Assembly (NCBI GenBank): GCA_002372275.1
Contig: DFFP01000025.1
Location: 1-64,000 of the forward strand
Direction of reading: 5' to 3'
From: Alphaproteobacteria bacterium UBA3773
GTDB taxonomy: Bacteria; Pseudomonadota; Alphaproteobacteria; RF32; CAG-239
Length of the DNA: 64,000 nucleotides
Shown here: positions 16,767-24,849 of the stretch, one piece after another
Layout: every line of letters starts with the position of its first letter
How positions within the stretch are numbered: the first letter of the stretch is position 1
Program-made: the position numbers and the translations under genes
The notes under the pieces: model-generated
Seen by the model: the letters and a program-made list of their open reading frames with translations, nothing else
Told to the model about the DNA's origin: nothing
Database searches by the model: none

Positions 16767-18124
16767 TTTAAGCCCTCCAAAATACTTTTAGCAAAAGTGG
16801 TTAATGTGTTATCCCTGGCACCCATTATTACAATTCTATCGCCTTTTTGAGCTGTTTTTAAGATCTCATTTTTGATTTCATCACGCGTTTGTTTATAAAC
16901 GGCGTTTATTCCAAGCGATAAAGCTTCTTTGATTAAGTCTTCGGATGATATATCGCGTGTGACGGTTCCACCCGTATAATAAATATCCGGCATAAAAAGC
17001 ACATCATCTTTATCTAAAAGCGTTGCAAACACTTTGATAATATCGCTTCCCATCATTTTCATCGGCTTAAAACCATGCGGTTGAAACATAATTAAAAGCC
17101 GCCCTTTATAATCCTTAAGCGCTGAAACGGAAGCTTTAATTTTATCAGGATTATGTGCAAAATCATCAATAACGGTGATGTTATTTTTAATTCCTATGAC
17201 ATCAAGCCTTCTTTTCGTGCCTAAAAAATCTTCTAAAACCAAAGCCGCTTTTAACGGGTCAATTCCAAGCAAACTCACGCACGCAATCGCCGCGGCTGCG
17301 TTAGAAACGTTAAAAGCCCCGATAAGCGAAAGCTGAAAATCATGATTTTTGAATTTATACGATACACCGTTTTTCATCGGTTTAATGTCATATAAATAAA
17401 CATCTGCATCTTTGTTATAAATTGAAAAAGTCACAACATTTTTTAAGCTCAATAATTCTTTTGAATAAGCACAATCCAAATTCACAACGGCATATTTTGA
17501 GCGCTTGGCAAAATCTGAAAACAATTGCTTTAATTCGCTTATATCCTTATGATCTTTTCCGATGTTGTTAATCACACCGATATAAGGCGTATATTTTTCG
17601 ATTGACCCGTCCGATTCGTCAGCCTCAATCACTACAATTTGCCCGTCATTTAAGATAACGTTTTCAATTCCTTTTTGATTTTGATAATTTTTCATCAGTC
17701 CGCCGTTTATAACGGTTGGCTCAAAGCCGAGGTTATCTAAAATAAAACCGATCATGGCGGTTAACGTGGTTTTACCCGATGTTCCACCCACGGCAATACC
17801 TTTTGAAAAGGAAGAAAAAATTTTTTGAAGTAAATCTGATCTTTTTTTAATCGGTATATTGAACTCAATCGCTTTTTGAACATCAGGAATCGAATCTTCC
17901 ACAGCTGTCGAAACATATAAAAAATCCATATCAGGTGTAACAGATGAGCCGTCTTGCTTAAAAATTTTAATCCCGATTGATTCTAATGCTTTTTTATTTT
18001 CAAGATCATGTCCAAGGTCAAAACTTCGATCTGAGCCCGAAACATCAACACCTTTTGCTTTCAAAACCTGTGCGAGCGCACTCATTCCGCTTCCTGAGAT
18101 ACCGCAAAAACTGACTTTAACCAT
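16763..18124 (-). CDS. Mur ligase of the MurC/Mpl family
   Basis: An ATP-dependent ligase of the Mur family. The N-terminal Rossmann segment is VSFCGISGSGMSALA, the P-loop GGTSGKTT lies near residue 115, the central domain has EADESDGSIEKY and NNIGKDHKD, and the C-terminal domain has DDFAHNPDKIKASV. It could be MurC (adds L-Ala to UDP-MurNAc) or Mpl (reattaches recycled tripeptide). Absence of other mur genes nearby and coupling to an LD-carboxypeptidase favour Mpl; this is inference. I start at ATG 18124 (AAGGAT upstream, 453 residues); upstream alternatives would run into the preceding gene. Confidence 0.82.
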   Translation of the reverse strand: MVKVSFCGISGSGMSALAQVLKAKGVDVSGSDRSFDLGHDLENKKALESIGIKIFKQDGSSVTPDMDFLYVSTAVEDSIPDVQKAIEFNIPIKKRSDLLQKIFSSFSKGIAVGGTSGKTTLTAMIGFILDNLGFEPTVINGGLMKNYQNQKGIENVILNDGQIVVIEADESDGSIEKYTPYIGVINNIGKDHKDISELKQLFSDFAKRSKYAVVNLDCAYSKELLSLKNVVTFSIYNKDADVYLYDIKPMKNGVSYKFKNHDFQLSLIGAFNVSNAAAAIACVSLLGIDPLKAALVLEDFLGTKRRLDVIGIKNNITVIDDFAHNPDKIKASVSALKDYKGRLLIMFQPHGFKPMKMMGSDIIKVFATLLDKDDVLFMPDIYYTGGTVTRDISSEDLIKEALSLGINAVYKQTRDEIKNEILKTAQKGDRIVIMGARDNTLTTFAKSILEGLK

Positions 18125-18137
18125 TTGATTATCCTTT

Positions 18138-18980
18138 TTAGAGCGCATCATACATTTCTTTGAGCTCAATATCTTGCATTTTTAGGTTCTTATAATCAAT
18201 GATAATATAGGTATATCCGTCTGCGTTGGCTAAAAGTGCAAGTGTCACGCCGATATGATCGCCCTCAAAAGTTGAAAAAAGGGTTGATTCGCCGCTCATT
18301 AGTTTTTCTTTAAATCCGTCTGAGCCTTTTTCTAACAGAACTTGTTTAATGGAGTGTGATACCGTGCCGTCTTCAGCTTTTTTTTCTTCATCCACGTTCA
18401 TAACAGCCGGTGTAAAAAACTCCTGCGGGTTTCCGTATTTATCTTTTAAGATGTCATAAAATTTCTGATATTCTTCCAGACCTTTAGAAGCGTTTGAATC
18501 ATCTTCAATCAGGTTACCATAAGCCGCGATTCGCCACAAAGCGTCCGTATTTCCAAAACTGACTAAAACTTCTCTAAATGCCGTTAAAGGTTTTGGTAAA
18601 TTTGTGGCCATATAGCTGTTTGGAGAGTCTTTAACGTTGGTTTTGGTTAAAATTACTTTCATATATTCAATTTCGCTTTTGGGCGCAAGCCATTTTAAAC
18701 CGAAAGGTGCAATTTCATAGACTTGTGTTATAACTTCTTTGTTTTTATCCTCTTTGACCTGAATTTTTGCATTTTCATCAATACGTAATTTAATCGGTTT
18801 CTGGTCTAAAATTTCACCGGCTTTGAGTTGTCCTTCCATACGGCCGATATCTTCTTGTGCTTGTTGTTTAATTTCGTCTGTCATAACCAAATCATCAAAA
18901 AAATCATTTTGAGCCGAAACAAGGGTAGGTTCTGAAGAGGCTAAAAGAAGGATGAAAATATAAAAAAGGTGTTTTTTCAT
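18138..18980 (-). CDS. Periplasmic protein of unknown function
   Basis: A 280-residue protein with a Sec signal peptide (MKKHLFYIFILLLASSEPTLVSAQ). The mature part is charged and soluble with no membrane segment, and I recognise no family. The region around 95-215 (EIAPFGLKWLAPKSEIEYMKVILTK, FREVLVSFGNTDALWRIAAYG) looks like a compact mixed alpha/beta domain. It lies 13 bp upstream of the Mur ligase and is probably co-transcribed with it and the LD-carboxypeptidase, hinting at a cell-wall role. A TGAAC-N3-GTTCA palindrome lies 31 bp before its start, between it and the divergent tetR gene. Confidence 0.75.
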   Translation of the reverse strand: MKKHLFYIFILLLASSEPTLVSAQNDFFDDLVMTDEIKQQAQEDIGRMEGQLKAGEILDQKPIKLRIDENAKIQVKEDKNKEVITQVYEIAPFGLKWLAPKSEIEYMKVILTKTNVKDSPNSYMATNLPKPLTAFREVLVSFGNTDALWRIAAYGNLIEDDSNASKGLEEYQKFYDILKDKYGNPQEFFTPAVMNVDEEKKAEDGTVSHSIKQVLLEKGSDGFKEKLMSGESTLFSTFEGDHIGVTLALLANADGYTYIIIDYKNLKMQDIELKEMYDAL

Positions 18981-19011
18981 TTAAAATCTCCGAAAAACAA
19001 AAGAAAAAAAT

Positions 19012-19024
19012 TGAACAAGGTTCA
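19012..19024. promoter_or_regulatory. Putative TetR operator (TGAAC-N3-GTTCA)
   Basis: The palindrome TGAACAAGGTTCA lies in the 100-bp gap between the divergent periplasmic-protein gene and tetR. Two further copies (TGAACAATGTTCA, TGAACAGTGTTCA) lie upstream of the gene at 24103. Autoregulation by the adjacent TetR protein is the simplest reading. Confidence 0.55.
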
Positions 19025-19080
19025 TTTTTTGTGTATGAATATATAAATCATATTTCTTAATTTTACGATAAGATTTTGCC

Positions 19081-19674
19081 ATGAATAAAGATGATATTCA
19101 AGAAAATTTAATAAAAATCGGTCGCAACATTGTTCAAGAAAAAGGGCCTGATTTTCTTACAGCGCGTAAGCTTTCCGAGGCTTCCGGTTATTCTGTCGGA
19201 ACGATTTACAATCAATTCGGAAATATGGATAATTACATTTTGATACAAAATTATATCACACTTGACACACTTTATCATAACCTCATCAAGGTTCAAAAAA
19301 ATAGTTCTTACGAAAAATTAAACGAATACATTCGTATTTTTGCTGAATTTGTTCTTCAAAACAGATTTTTATGGCACATGCTTTTTAATTTTCACTTAAA
19401 TTGTACCGATCGTTTGTTCTCTGTGACATATTTACGCCGTGTTTCTATGATCATCTCTTTATTTGAAAAAAATTTAACTGATCTTTATCAAGGTCTTGAG
19501 TTCAAAAAGCGGCATGCGTTTGTTGAAGTGTTATGGATTACTTTATTTGCTTTAAGTTCTCTTTTAACAACGTCGGCGCTTGAAACATACAGCAAAATAA
19601 ATGCCACAAAAATTTGTGAGTTGCTGCTTAATACTTATTTAGCAGGTATTAAAGTGTCTGAAAGAATCGGATAA
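19081..19674 (+). CDS. TetR/AcrR-family transcriptional regulator
   Basis: A 197-residue one-component regulator. The N-terminal helix-turn-helix is typical: FLTARKLSEASGYSVGTIYNQFGNMDNYI (residues 25-53). The C-terminal ligand-binding domain is helical and unassigned. It overlaps the following M50-like gene by one base (TAATG), so they are co-expressed. A palindrome suitable as an operator lies 57 bp before the start. Unlike many TetR regulators it is not adjacent to an efflux pump; its genetic partner is a membrane peptidase-like protein. Confidence 0.88.
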   Translation: MNKDDIQENLIKIGRNIVQEKGPDFLTARKLSEASGYSVGTIYNQFGNMDNYILIQNYITLDTLYHNLIKVQKNSSYEKLNEYIRIFAEFVLQNRFLWHMLFNFHLNCTDRLFSVTYLRRVSMIISLFEKNLTDLYQGLEFKKRHAFVEVLWITLFALSSLLTTSALETYSKINATKICELLLNTYLAGIKVSERIG

Positions 19675-20231
19675 TGGATTTTATTCATCTCTTGTTTTCT
19701 AAAATTCAAAATTTTTTTAATGATCCTGAAACGTTAAGAATATTTGTAGGCAATCGTTTTTTGATGATTTTCTTTGTTATTTTTATCGTTCGATTAAAGT
19801 ATAAAACATACTCTAACATATATTTGGCATCTCTGATTAATATTCCCGGAACACTTTTACATGAAACTGCTCACTTTGTTGTCGGTTTTTTATTAAATGC
19901 TTCTCCGACGAGTTTTAATATCTTTCCTAAGCGACAGGGAGACTACTATATGATGGGCAGTGTAGGGTTTAGAAATGTTCAATTTTATAATGCAATTCCG
20001 GCATCATTTGCCCCTTTAATTCTTCTTGTAATAGGCTATTATTTTAATCGATGGTTCTTTTCAAATATTGAAATAGGATATATCAATTATCTTTTATATA
20101 TTTTACTTCAAAGCATCATAATTGAAAATGCCATTCCATCCGTAACAGATATCAAGGTTGCATTTTCTCATCCGGTCGGTGTTATTTTTTATAGTGTTTT
20201 ATTTGTTTTATCTGTGATTTTTCTTTTTTGA
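19674..20231 (+). CDS. M50-like membrane protein with HETAH motif
   Basis: A 185-residue protein with about five membrane segments and an HExxH zinc motif (LLHETAHFVVGFLL) near residue 65, followed by MMGSVGFRNVQFYNAIPASFAPLILL. This matches the layout of the M50-like protein at 15248 and suggests an intramembrane metallopeptidase, though no clear third zinc ligand (NPDG-like motif) is visible. Translational coupling to tetR implies regulation by, or joint action with, that regulator. It ends 8 bp before a convergent HD-domain gene. Confidence 0.65.
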   Translation: MDFIHLLFSKIQNFFNDPETLRIFVGNRFLMIFFVIFIVRLKYKTYSNIYLASLINIPGTLLHETAHFVVGFLLNASPTSFNIFPKRQGDYYMMGSVGFRNVQFYNAIPASFAPLILLVIGYYFNRWFFSNIEIGYINYLLYILLQSIIIENAIPSVTDIKVAFSHPVGVIFYSVLFVLSVIFLF

Positions 20232-20239
20232 ATTAAATC

Positions 20240-21049
20240 TTAAAATTTTTCATGAACATATTCTTCAACTGTTTTGGAAAAAGTCTTTATATACGATTCA
20301 TCTATATGTAATTTTCTTAAAATATCCGGCATTTTTTTAAAAATTTTAAGGCGTTTACAATAGAAAATACTGTAAGGATAATTGATATCAAAAAGCCAAG
20401 CAAATGTTGTAATAGCACTATCGGCAGTTGTTTTTGAAAATTTCCGAACCACAATTTTTTTATTTATAAAAAAGTCCCAAACTGCATCTGTAATTTTTTC
20501 TGAATTTGGTTTATCTTTACCTGCAAACCAAAACTCAAAACGCTCATCTGAAACAAAAAGCGGGTACCAATTTGCGATTTTATCGGCGTCACGAATTGCA
20601 AAACAAATATGTTTAACAATATCTTGCGTTTTCTCATCTAAATTCTGATATTCTGGGTCGTTATATAAATCTTCGATGATGTGCCCGTGATGTTTAATCG
20701 GAAGTGTAATATATAGATGATTAAATTCTTCAAATTGTTTTAAGAATTCTGCTCCTTGCACACCGTGGTCGCTTCTTTCTCCCGTCAAACAGAGCTTAGT
20801 ATACTCTCTAAAGCGATAAATGTCGTGAAGCAAAACAGCCACACGACATATTTCCATAAATTCCGGAGTTTTATCTTGAAAAAAAGCTTCATGAAGCAAA
20901 ATCCCATTTCCGGCGCCCATCACTTGAAGCGAATGAACATATTTTTCATCTATAAAACCTTTATAATAAGAGTTTGTTTTAACTTGTTCAAAAGCCTCTT
21001 TGTACTCTTTAAGTAAAAGGGCTTTTGCTTTAGAATATAATAGTCCCAT
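20240..21049 (-). CDS. HD-domain phosphohydrolase
   Basis: A 269-residue soluble protein with an HD metal-dependent phosphohydrolase pattern: HSLQV (near 40), VAVLLHDIYRF (the HD dyad near 75), LPIKHHGHII and AIRDADKIANWYPLF. Such proteins hydrolyse nucleotides or phosphate esters; the substrate is unknown. The C-terminal third is helical and unassigned. It lies 19 bp upstream of nothing in its own direction but convergent to the M50-like gene, and downstream of trxA on the same strand with a short gap, so it may be in the trxA transcript. Confidence 0.75.
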   Translation of the reverse strand: MGLLYSKAKALLLKEYKEAFEQVKTNSYYKGFIDEKYVHSLQVMGAGNGILLHEAFFQDKTPEFMEICRVAVLLHDIYRFREYTKLCLTGERSDHGVQGAEFLKQFEEFNHLYITLPIKHHGHIIEDLYNDPEYQNLDEKTQDIVKHICFAIRDADKIANWYPLFVSDERFEFWFAGKDKPNSEKITDAVWDFFINKKIVVRKFSKTTADSAITTFAWLFDINYPYSIFYCKRLKIFKKMPDILRKLHIDESYIKTFSKTVEEYVHEKF

Positions 21050-21068
21050 TTTTTATAGTCCTATTTTT

Positions 21069-21380
21069 TTACTTATTTGCGTTGATCCAAGATGTCACAG
21101 AGGCTTCAGATGTAAAACCGATTTTTGAATCGATTTGTTTTCCGTCTTTGAAAAGGAACATACACGGAATACTTCTGATTTCAAATGAGGCAGCTGTGTT
21201 CGGTGCTTCGTCGACGTTCACTTTGCAGAACTTTACATCAGGCATTTGAGCAGAAACATTTTCCAAAATAGGGCCGAGTTGACGACACGGACCGCACCAT
21301 TCAGCCCAAAAATCAACCAAAACCAAACCTTTTGAATCAAAAACTTCTGATTTGAAATTATCTTCGCTTAAGTTTAACAT
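21069..21380 (-). CDS. trxA: Thioredoxin
   Basis: A 103-residue cytosolic thioredoxin with the WCGPC active site near residue 31 (VDFWAEWCGPCRQLGPILE), the cis-proline IRSIPCM and the terminal helix. It reduces protein disulfides. An extra Cys follows the cis-proline (IPCM), which is uncommon. The gene next upstream on the same strand encodes an FTR-like iron-sulphur protein 69 bp away. That suggests this thioredoxin could be reduced by a dedicated, ferredoxin-type reductase as well as by TrxB. Confidence 0.93.
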   Translation of the reverse strand: MLNLSEDNFKSEVFDSKGLVLVDFWAEWCGPCRQLGPILENVSAQMPDVKFCKVNVDEAPNTAASFEIRSIPCMFLFKDGKQIDSKIGFTSEASVTSWINANK

Positions 21381-21449
21381 TTTTTTCCTTTCAACAAAAT
21401 TGCACTTTTATATATAGTGTTTTTTATTTCAAATTAAAGACACACAAAT

Positions 21450-21695
21450 TTATTTAACATCTGTTCCTGTCTTTTTATAGCAGTGACAGTGACAAATTCC
21501 GTCACGTTCAATATCAGTTTTACAAAGTTCCGAGCCGCAATATCTTTCGGGATTTTGCCCGTCACAAGGGCAGCGTTGCCACTCTTTATCGCCAAACATC
21601 ATTGTTTTGGCACGTGCGATTTTTTCGATATTTTCCGTGGGTTCATAGCCGCCTTCTTTGCAGCTCTGAAGCATTTTTTCTAAAATGGTTGCCAT
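21450..21695 (-). CDS. Ferredoxin:thioredoxin reductase catalytic-subunit-like Fe-S protein
   Basis: An 81-residue protein whose cysteine pattern, CPC (42-44), Cys53, Cys58 and CHC (68-70) followed by H-C (71-72), resembles the catalytic beta subunit of ferredoxin:thioredoxin reductase. There CPC...CPC...CHC holds a 4Fe-4S cluster next to a redox disulfide. The spacing is shorter than in the plant and cyanobacterial enzymes. No variable (alpha) subunit is visible. It lies between parB and trxA on the same strand. The function is inferred from the cysteine pattern and this neighbour; it may instead be a stand-alone Fe-S protein. Confidence 0.7.
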   Translation of the reverse strand: MATILEKMLQSCKEGGYEPTENIEKIARAKTMMFGDKEWQRCPCDGQNPERYCGSELCKTDIERDGICHCHCYKKTGTDVK

Positions 21696-21707
21696 AATTA
21701 AAGTCCT

Positions 21708-22565
21708 TTATCTCTCAAGTTTTGCAAGTAATTCTTCGAGCTCAACAAAATTGTTATAGCTCAAAACGATTTTCCCTTTTCCTTTCTTATTGAAAGAAAT
21801 TTGCGTTTTTACGTTATAACGACGTGTTAATTCTTCTTGCAGTTTCAAAACATCGTCACTGGGTGTAAAAACTTTTTTCTCTTTTTTACCATTTTTTATT
21901 GTGTTAATCAAGTCTTCCGTTTGACGAACGCTCAAATTTTTTGCAATGATTTGAAGTGCGATTTCCTCGGCGTTTTCAAGGCCGATGAGCGGTCGAACGT
22001 GTCCGATGGTCAGTTTTCCTTGAGAAACATAATCTTGAACAGATTTCGGTAATTCTAAAAGCCTTAACGAGTTTGTGATATAACTTCTTGATTTTCCAAT
22101 AGATTTTGAAATATTTTCATGTGTTAAACTAAATTCTTCCGTGAGTGTATGAAATCCGTTTGCTTCTTCGATCGGGTTTAAATTTTTTCGCATGAGGTTT
22201 TCAATCATCGAAATTTCAAAAGCCTCACAATCACTCAATTCTTTTTGAATAACCGGAACTTCTTTTAAGTTTGCTTTTAACGCGGCGCGATAGCGTCGTT
22301 CGCCTGCTACGATTTCAAAAAAATCACCTTTCGGGCGAACGAGAATCGGTTCTAAAATACCTTTTTGGGAAATGGACTGAGCGAGTTCTTCCAATCCTTC
22401 TTCGTTAAAGTCCTGTCGCGGTTGAGATGTACAAACCTTGATTTTTTCAACCGGTAACGTTTGATTGTTTTCAGATAACACCAAATTATCAAGATTAAAT
22501 GTTTCCGAATCGTCACCGAATAAAGCATCTAAACCTCTGCCAAGTCCGTGTTTTTGTTCTGTCAT
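21708..22565 (-). CDS. parB: Chromosome partitioning protein ParB
   Basis: A CTP-dependent clamp that loads at parS sites and spreads, for origin segregation. The N-terminal region has LGRGLDALFG, then VEKIKVCTSQPRQDF, the GERRYRAA nucleotide-binding motif near residue 93, ENLMRKNLNPIEEA, and a helix-turn-helix (LTHENISKSIGKSRSYITNSLRLLEL). The C-terminal dimerisation domain (KGKGKIVLSYNNFVELEELLAKL) is present. At 285 residues it is normal. It follows parA with no gap. Two perfect parS sites lie 1.4 and 3.4 kb upstream. Confidence 0.96.
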   Translation of the reverse strand: MTEQKHGLGRGLDALFGDDSETFNLDNLVLSENNQTLPVEKIKVCTSQPRQDFNEEGLEELAQSISQKGILEPILVRPKGDFFEIVAGERRYRAALKANLKEVPVIQKELSDCEAFEISMIENLMRKNLNPIEEANGFHTLTEEFSLTHENISKSIGKSRSYITNSLRLLELPKSVQDYVSQGKLTIGHVRPLIGLENAEEIALQIIAKNLSVRQTEDLINTIKNGKKEKKVFTPSDDVLKLQEELTRRYNVKTQISFNKKGKGKIVLSYNNFVELEELLAKLER

Positions 22566-23333
22566 TTATATTTCTCCTTCTCTTTTTAAAACTTCTTTTG
22601 CTAAACTTAAATAACTTTGTGCACCGACACTTTTTAAATCATAAAACAAAATCGGTTTACCATGTGACGGTGCTTCGGCGATACGAACCGATCTCGGAAT
22701 AACTGTTTGATAAACAAAATTTTTAAAATGTGCGCGCACATCTTTTTCAATCATCAAACATAAATTATTCCGCTTATCAAACATCGTGAGTACAATTCCC
22801 TGAATTTTAAGTGTCGGGTTAAACGTTCTTTTCACGCGTTCAATATTACGCATCAGATCCGCTAACCCCTCTAAAGCCAAAAATTCGCATTGAAGAGGAA
22901 TCAAAATTGAATTTGCAGCGCAAAGGGCATTTACAGTGAGCAAATTGAGTGACGGTGGACAATCTATCAAAAAATAGTCAAAATCGCTCTCTACGGCCCT
23001 TAAAACGGCTTTTAATATTTTTTCACGTTCCGGCGTGTTAATCAGCTCAATTTCGGCTGCGGCTAAATCAGGTTTTGCCGGTACCATCCAGAAGTTCGGA
23101 ATAAAAGTTTGCACCAATGATTCGCTGACAGGTATGTTGTTAACTAAGATATCATATGTCGAAAATTTCAAACTGTTTTTATCAATCCCTAGTGAAGTTG
23201 TGGCATTTCCCTGCGGATCTAAATCAAGCAGTGCAACTTTTTTACCAATCGCTGCCATAGATGTTGCGATATTAATCGCCGTTGTTGTTTTTCCGACGCC
23301 GCCTTTTCTGTTTGTAACCGCAATAACTTTCAC
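22566..23333 (-). CDS. parA: Chromosome partitioning ATPase ParA (Soj)
   Basis: A Walker-type ATPase that positions ParB-parS complexes. The deviant Walker A motif KGGVGKTT is at residues 10-17, LLDLDPQGNATTSLG is the conserved A' region, and FDYFLIDCPPSLNLLT is Walker B. At 255 residues it is a chromosomal ParA without an N-terminal DNA-binding domain. It overlaps rsmG by 4 bp and abuts parB, giving the classic rsmG-parA-parB operon near the origin. Confidence 0.96.
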   Translation of the reverse strand: MKVIAVTNRKGGVGKTTTAINIATSMAAIGKKVALLDLDPQGNATTSLGIDKNSLKFSTYDILVNNIPVSESLVQTFIPNFWMVPAKPDLAAAEIELINTPEREKILKAVLRAVESDFDYFLIDCPPSLNLLTVNALCAANSILIPLQCEFLALEGLADLMRNIERVKRTFNPTLKIQGIVLTMFDKRNNLCLMIEKDVRAHFKNFVYQTVIPRSVRIAEAPSHGKPILFYDLKSVGAQSYLSLAKEVLKREGEI

Positions 23334-23962
23334 TTTAATTTTCCTTTTCTTTTTTTAAGTTCCGTTATTTTTAAGACAACACCATCATCTGAGGTTGAAC
23401 TTTGAATTGTTTCATATTTGAAAGACCAATGTTTTTGTGCTTCATTTAATTCTTCATTATATGACTGACCTTTCAGCAAATAGAACACTGTTTTTTTATC
23501 GGCAAGCAAATAAGACAGCTCAAAAAGTTTATCAAGAGCGGCCACAGCTCTTGCCGTGATGATGTCAGCCGGTTTTAGTTTTAGACTTTCTGATCTTGCG
23601 TTCAAAATTTCTACATTTTTAAGGTTCAGTCGTTCTTTGACATCATTTAAATACAGCGTTTTTTTTGTGATACTTTCAATTAAATGAAAGCGTGTCGCGA
23701 GATGATTTGTTTGCGCAGCAATTGCCAAAACGATTGCCGGAAATCCGGCACCCGAGCCAATATCATAAACATTTTGAACGCTGTTGTTGATGTATCTGAA
23801 AAGTTGATATGAATCGGCAATATGTCTTGTCCAAATTTCATTCATAGATTTCGGACTGACAAGATTCATTTTGTTTTGCCATTCTGTTAAAACGGAAACA
23901 AAATCCGATAATTTTAAAAATGTTTCACGTGAAACACTGTATTTTTTTTCAAAATTTTCCAT
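23330..23962 (-). CDS. rsmG: 16S rRNA (guanine527-N7) methyltransferase RsmG (GidB)
   Basis: An SAM-dependent methyltransferase modifying G527 of 16S rRNA. The SAM-binding motif is VYDIGSGAGFPAIVLAI near residue 65, WTRHIADSYQLF is the conserved N-terminal motif, and DIITARAVAALDKL matches the active-site region. It is 210 residues long with a good AAGGAG ribosome site. A perfect parS palindrome lies inside its 5' end, encoding VSRET at residues 10-14, so the codon choice there is constrained by ParB binding. It is first in the rsmG-parA-parB operon. Confidence 0.95.
   Translation of the reverse strand: MENFEKKYSVSRETFLKLSDFVSVLTEWQNKMNLVSPKSMNEIWTRHIADSYQLFRYINNSVQNVYDIGSGAGFPAIVLAIAAQTNHLATRFHLIESITKKTLYLNDVKERLNLKNVEILNARSESLKLKPADIITARAVAALDKLFELSYLLADKKTVFYLLKGQSYNEELNEAQKHWSFKYETIQSSTSDDGVVLKITELKKRKGKLK
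23921..23936. promoter_or_regulatory. parS site 1
   Basis: TGTTTCACGTGAAACA, a perfect 16-bp palindrome identical to the bacterial parS consensus, inside the start of rsmG. Confidence 0.93.
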
Positions 23963-24013
23963 GACTCCTTTATATAATAAAATAACATTTTTTAAAACTC
24001 TAAATAGAAGTTA

Positions 24014-24047
24014 TGAACAATGTTCATTTATTTTTGAACAGTGTTCA
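24014..24047. promoter_or_regulatory. Tandem palindromic operators (TGAAC-N3-GTTCA)
   Basis: TGAACAATGTTCA (24014-24026) and TGAACAGTGTTCA (24035-24047) have centres exactly 21 bp apart, two helical turns, in the gap between rsmG and the divergent gene at 24103. They share the half-site TGAAC with the palindrome before tetR at 19012, suggesting one regulator, probably that TetR protein. Confidence 0.6.
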
Positions 24048-24102
24048 TTTTTTTATTTTGTTTTTTATTGTTTTGTGATATTTCTTTTTTAGGAGAAGAA
24101 CA

Positions 24103-24840
24103 GTGTTTTCATTTCTATCAAAAATTCAAAATTTTATCATCAAGCATTTATATGGTATTTTTGCACTATGTGCACTTTTTGTGTTTTTCTATCCGCAATA
24201 TTTAAGGTCATTGTTTTATCCTTATATTTTAGGTCTGCCGACGGAAGAAACACTCGAAATTTCGCAACATGACAGTATTGAAAATGTAACATTGGATTCG
24301 TTTTTATATGAAAATGGTAATGAGCCTGTTATTTTAACACCAAAAGCGATATATCGCGTCACAGCTCGTATTCTTGATTTAGAGCGTTATGACACACTGT
24401 TTGAAAGGTTTTATCACGGGTATGATAAAGGACGTATGCTTTATAACAGCTTTGCGCCTCTTGATTTGGTTTTAGGTTTTTCGGACATGGCAAAGCCTGA
24501 AATTTTAAAGCACTACAAATTTGAACATCAATGGCGCGGATCAATACCTAAATGTTATCCTTGTGACGGAAATCCACAAGAAAATATGAATAACTATCAT
24601 ATTATACCGGCAAGTGACGCTGTTAGAAAAGCCTTTGAAATGGTCATTAAAGGCGAAACCATACACCTGGAAGGTTATCTAGTTGATGTTCAGGCCAAAA
24701 ATATACCCCATTTTAAGCTACATACGGGACTATTGCATGGCTCGTTTCATGATGATCAGCTTTTAGGTGGTCGAACAACAGGTATGTGCTTTATTTTATA
24801 TGTCACAGAAATGACATATAGGGGTAGGGTATATCGCTAA
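24103..24840 (+). CDS. Membrane-anchored protein of unknown function
   Basis: A 245-residue protein starting at GTG with AGGAGAAGAACA upstream. One N-terminal membrane segment (LYGIFALCALFVFFYPQYL) is followed by a roughly 210-residue domain probably in the periplasm. I recognise no family. Visible features are LTPKAIYRVTARILDLERYDTLF, YNSFAPLDLVLGFSDMA, a CYPCDG motif, and a C-terminal IPHFKLHTGLLHGSFHDDQLLGG with several His that could bind metal or another ligand. Tandem palindromic operators lie 56 bp upstream. It is divergent from rsmG-parA-parB and convergent with the PHP gene. Confidence 0.7.
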   Translation: MFSFLSKIQNFIIKHLYGIFALCALFVFFYPQYLRSLFYPYILGLPTEETLEISQHDSIENVTLDSFLYENGNEPVILTPKAIYRVTARILDLERYDTLFERFYHGYDKGRMLYNSFAPLDLVLGFSDMAKPEILKHYKFEHQWRGSIPKCYPCDGNPQENMNNYHIIPASDAVRKAFEMVIKGETIHLEGYLVDVQAKNIPHFKLHTGLLHGSFHDDQLLGGRTTGMCFILYVTEMTYRGRVYR

Positions 24841-24849
24841 AATACTTTG

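Noticed and set aside
24014..24047. LexA (SOS) boxes
   Set aside because: The spacing GAAC-N3-GTTC fits neither the alphaproteobacterial GTTC-N7-GTTC nor the Bacillus-type GAAC-N4-GTTC box.
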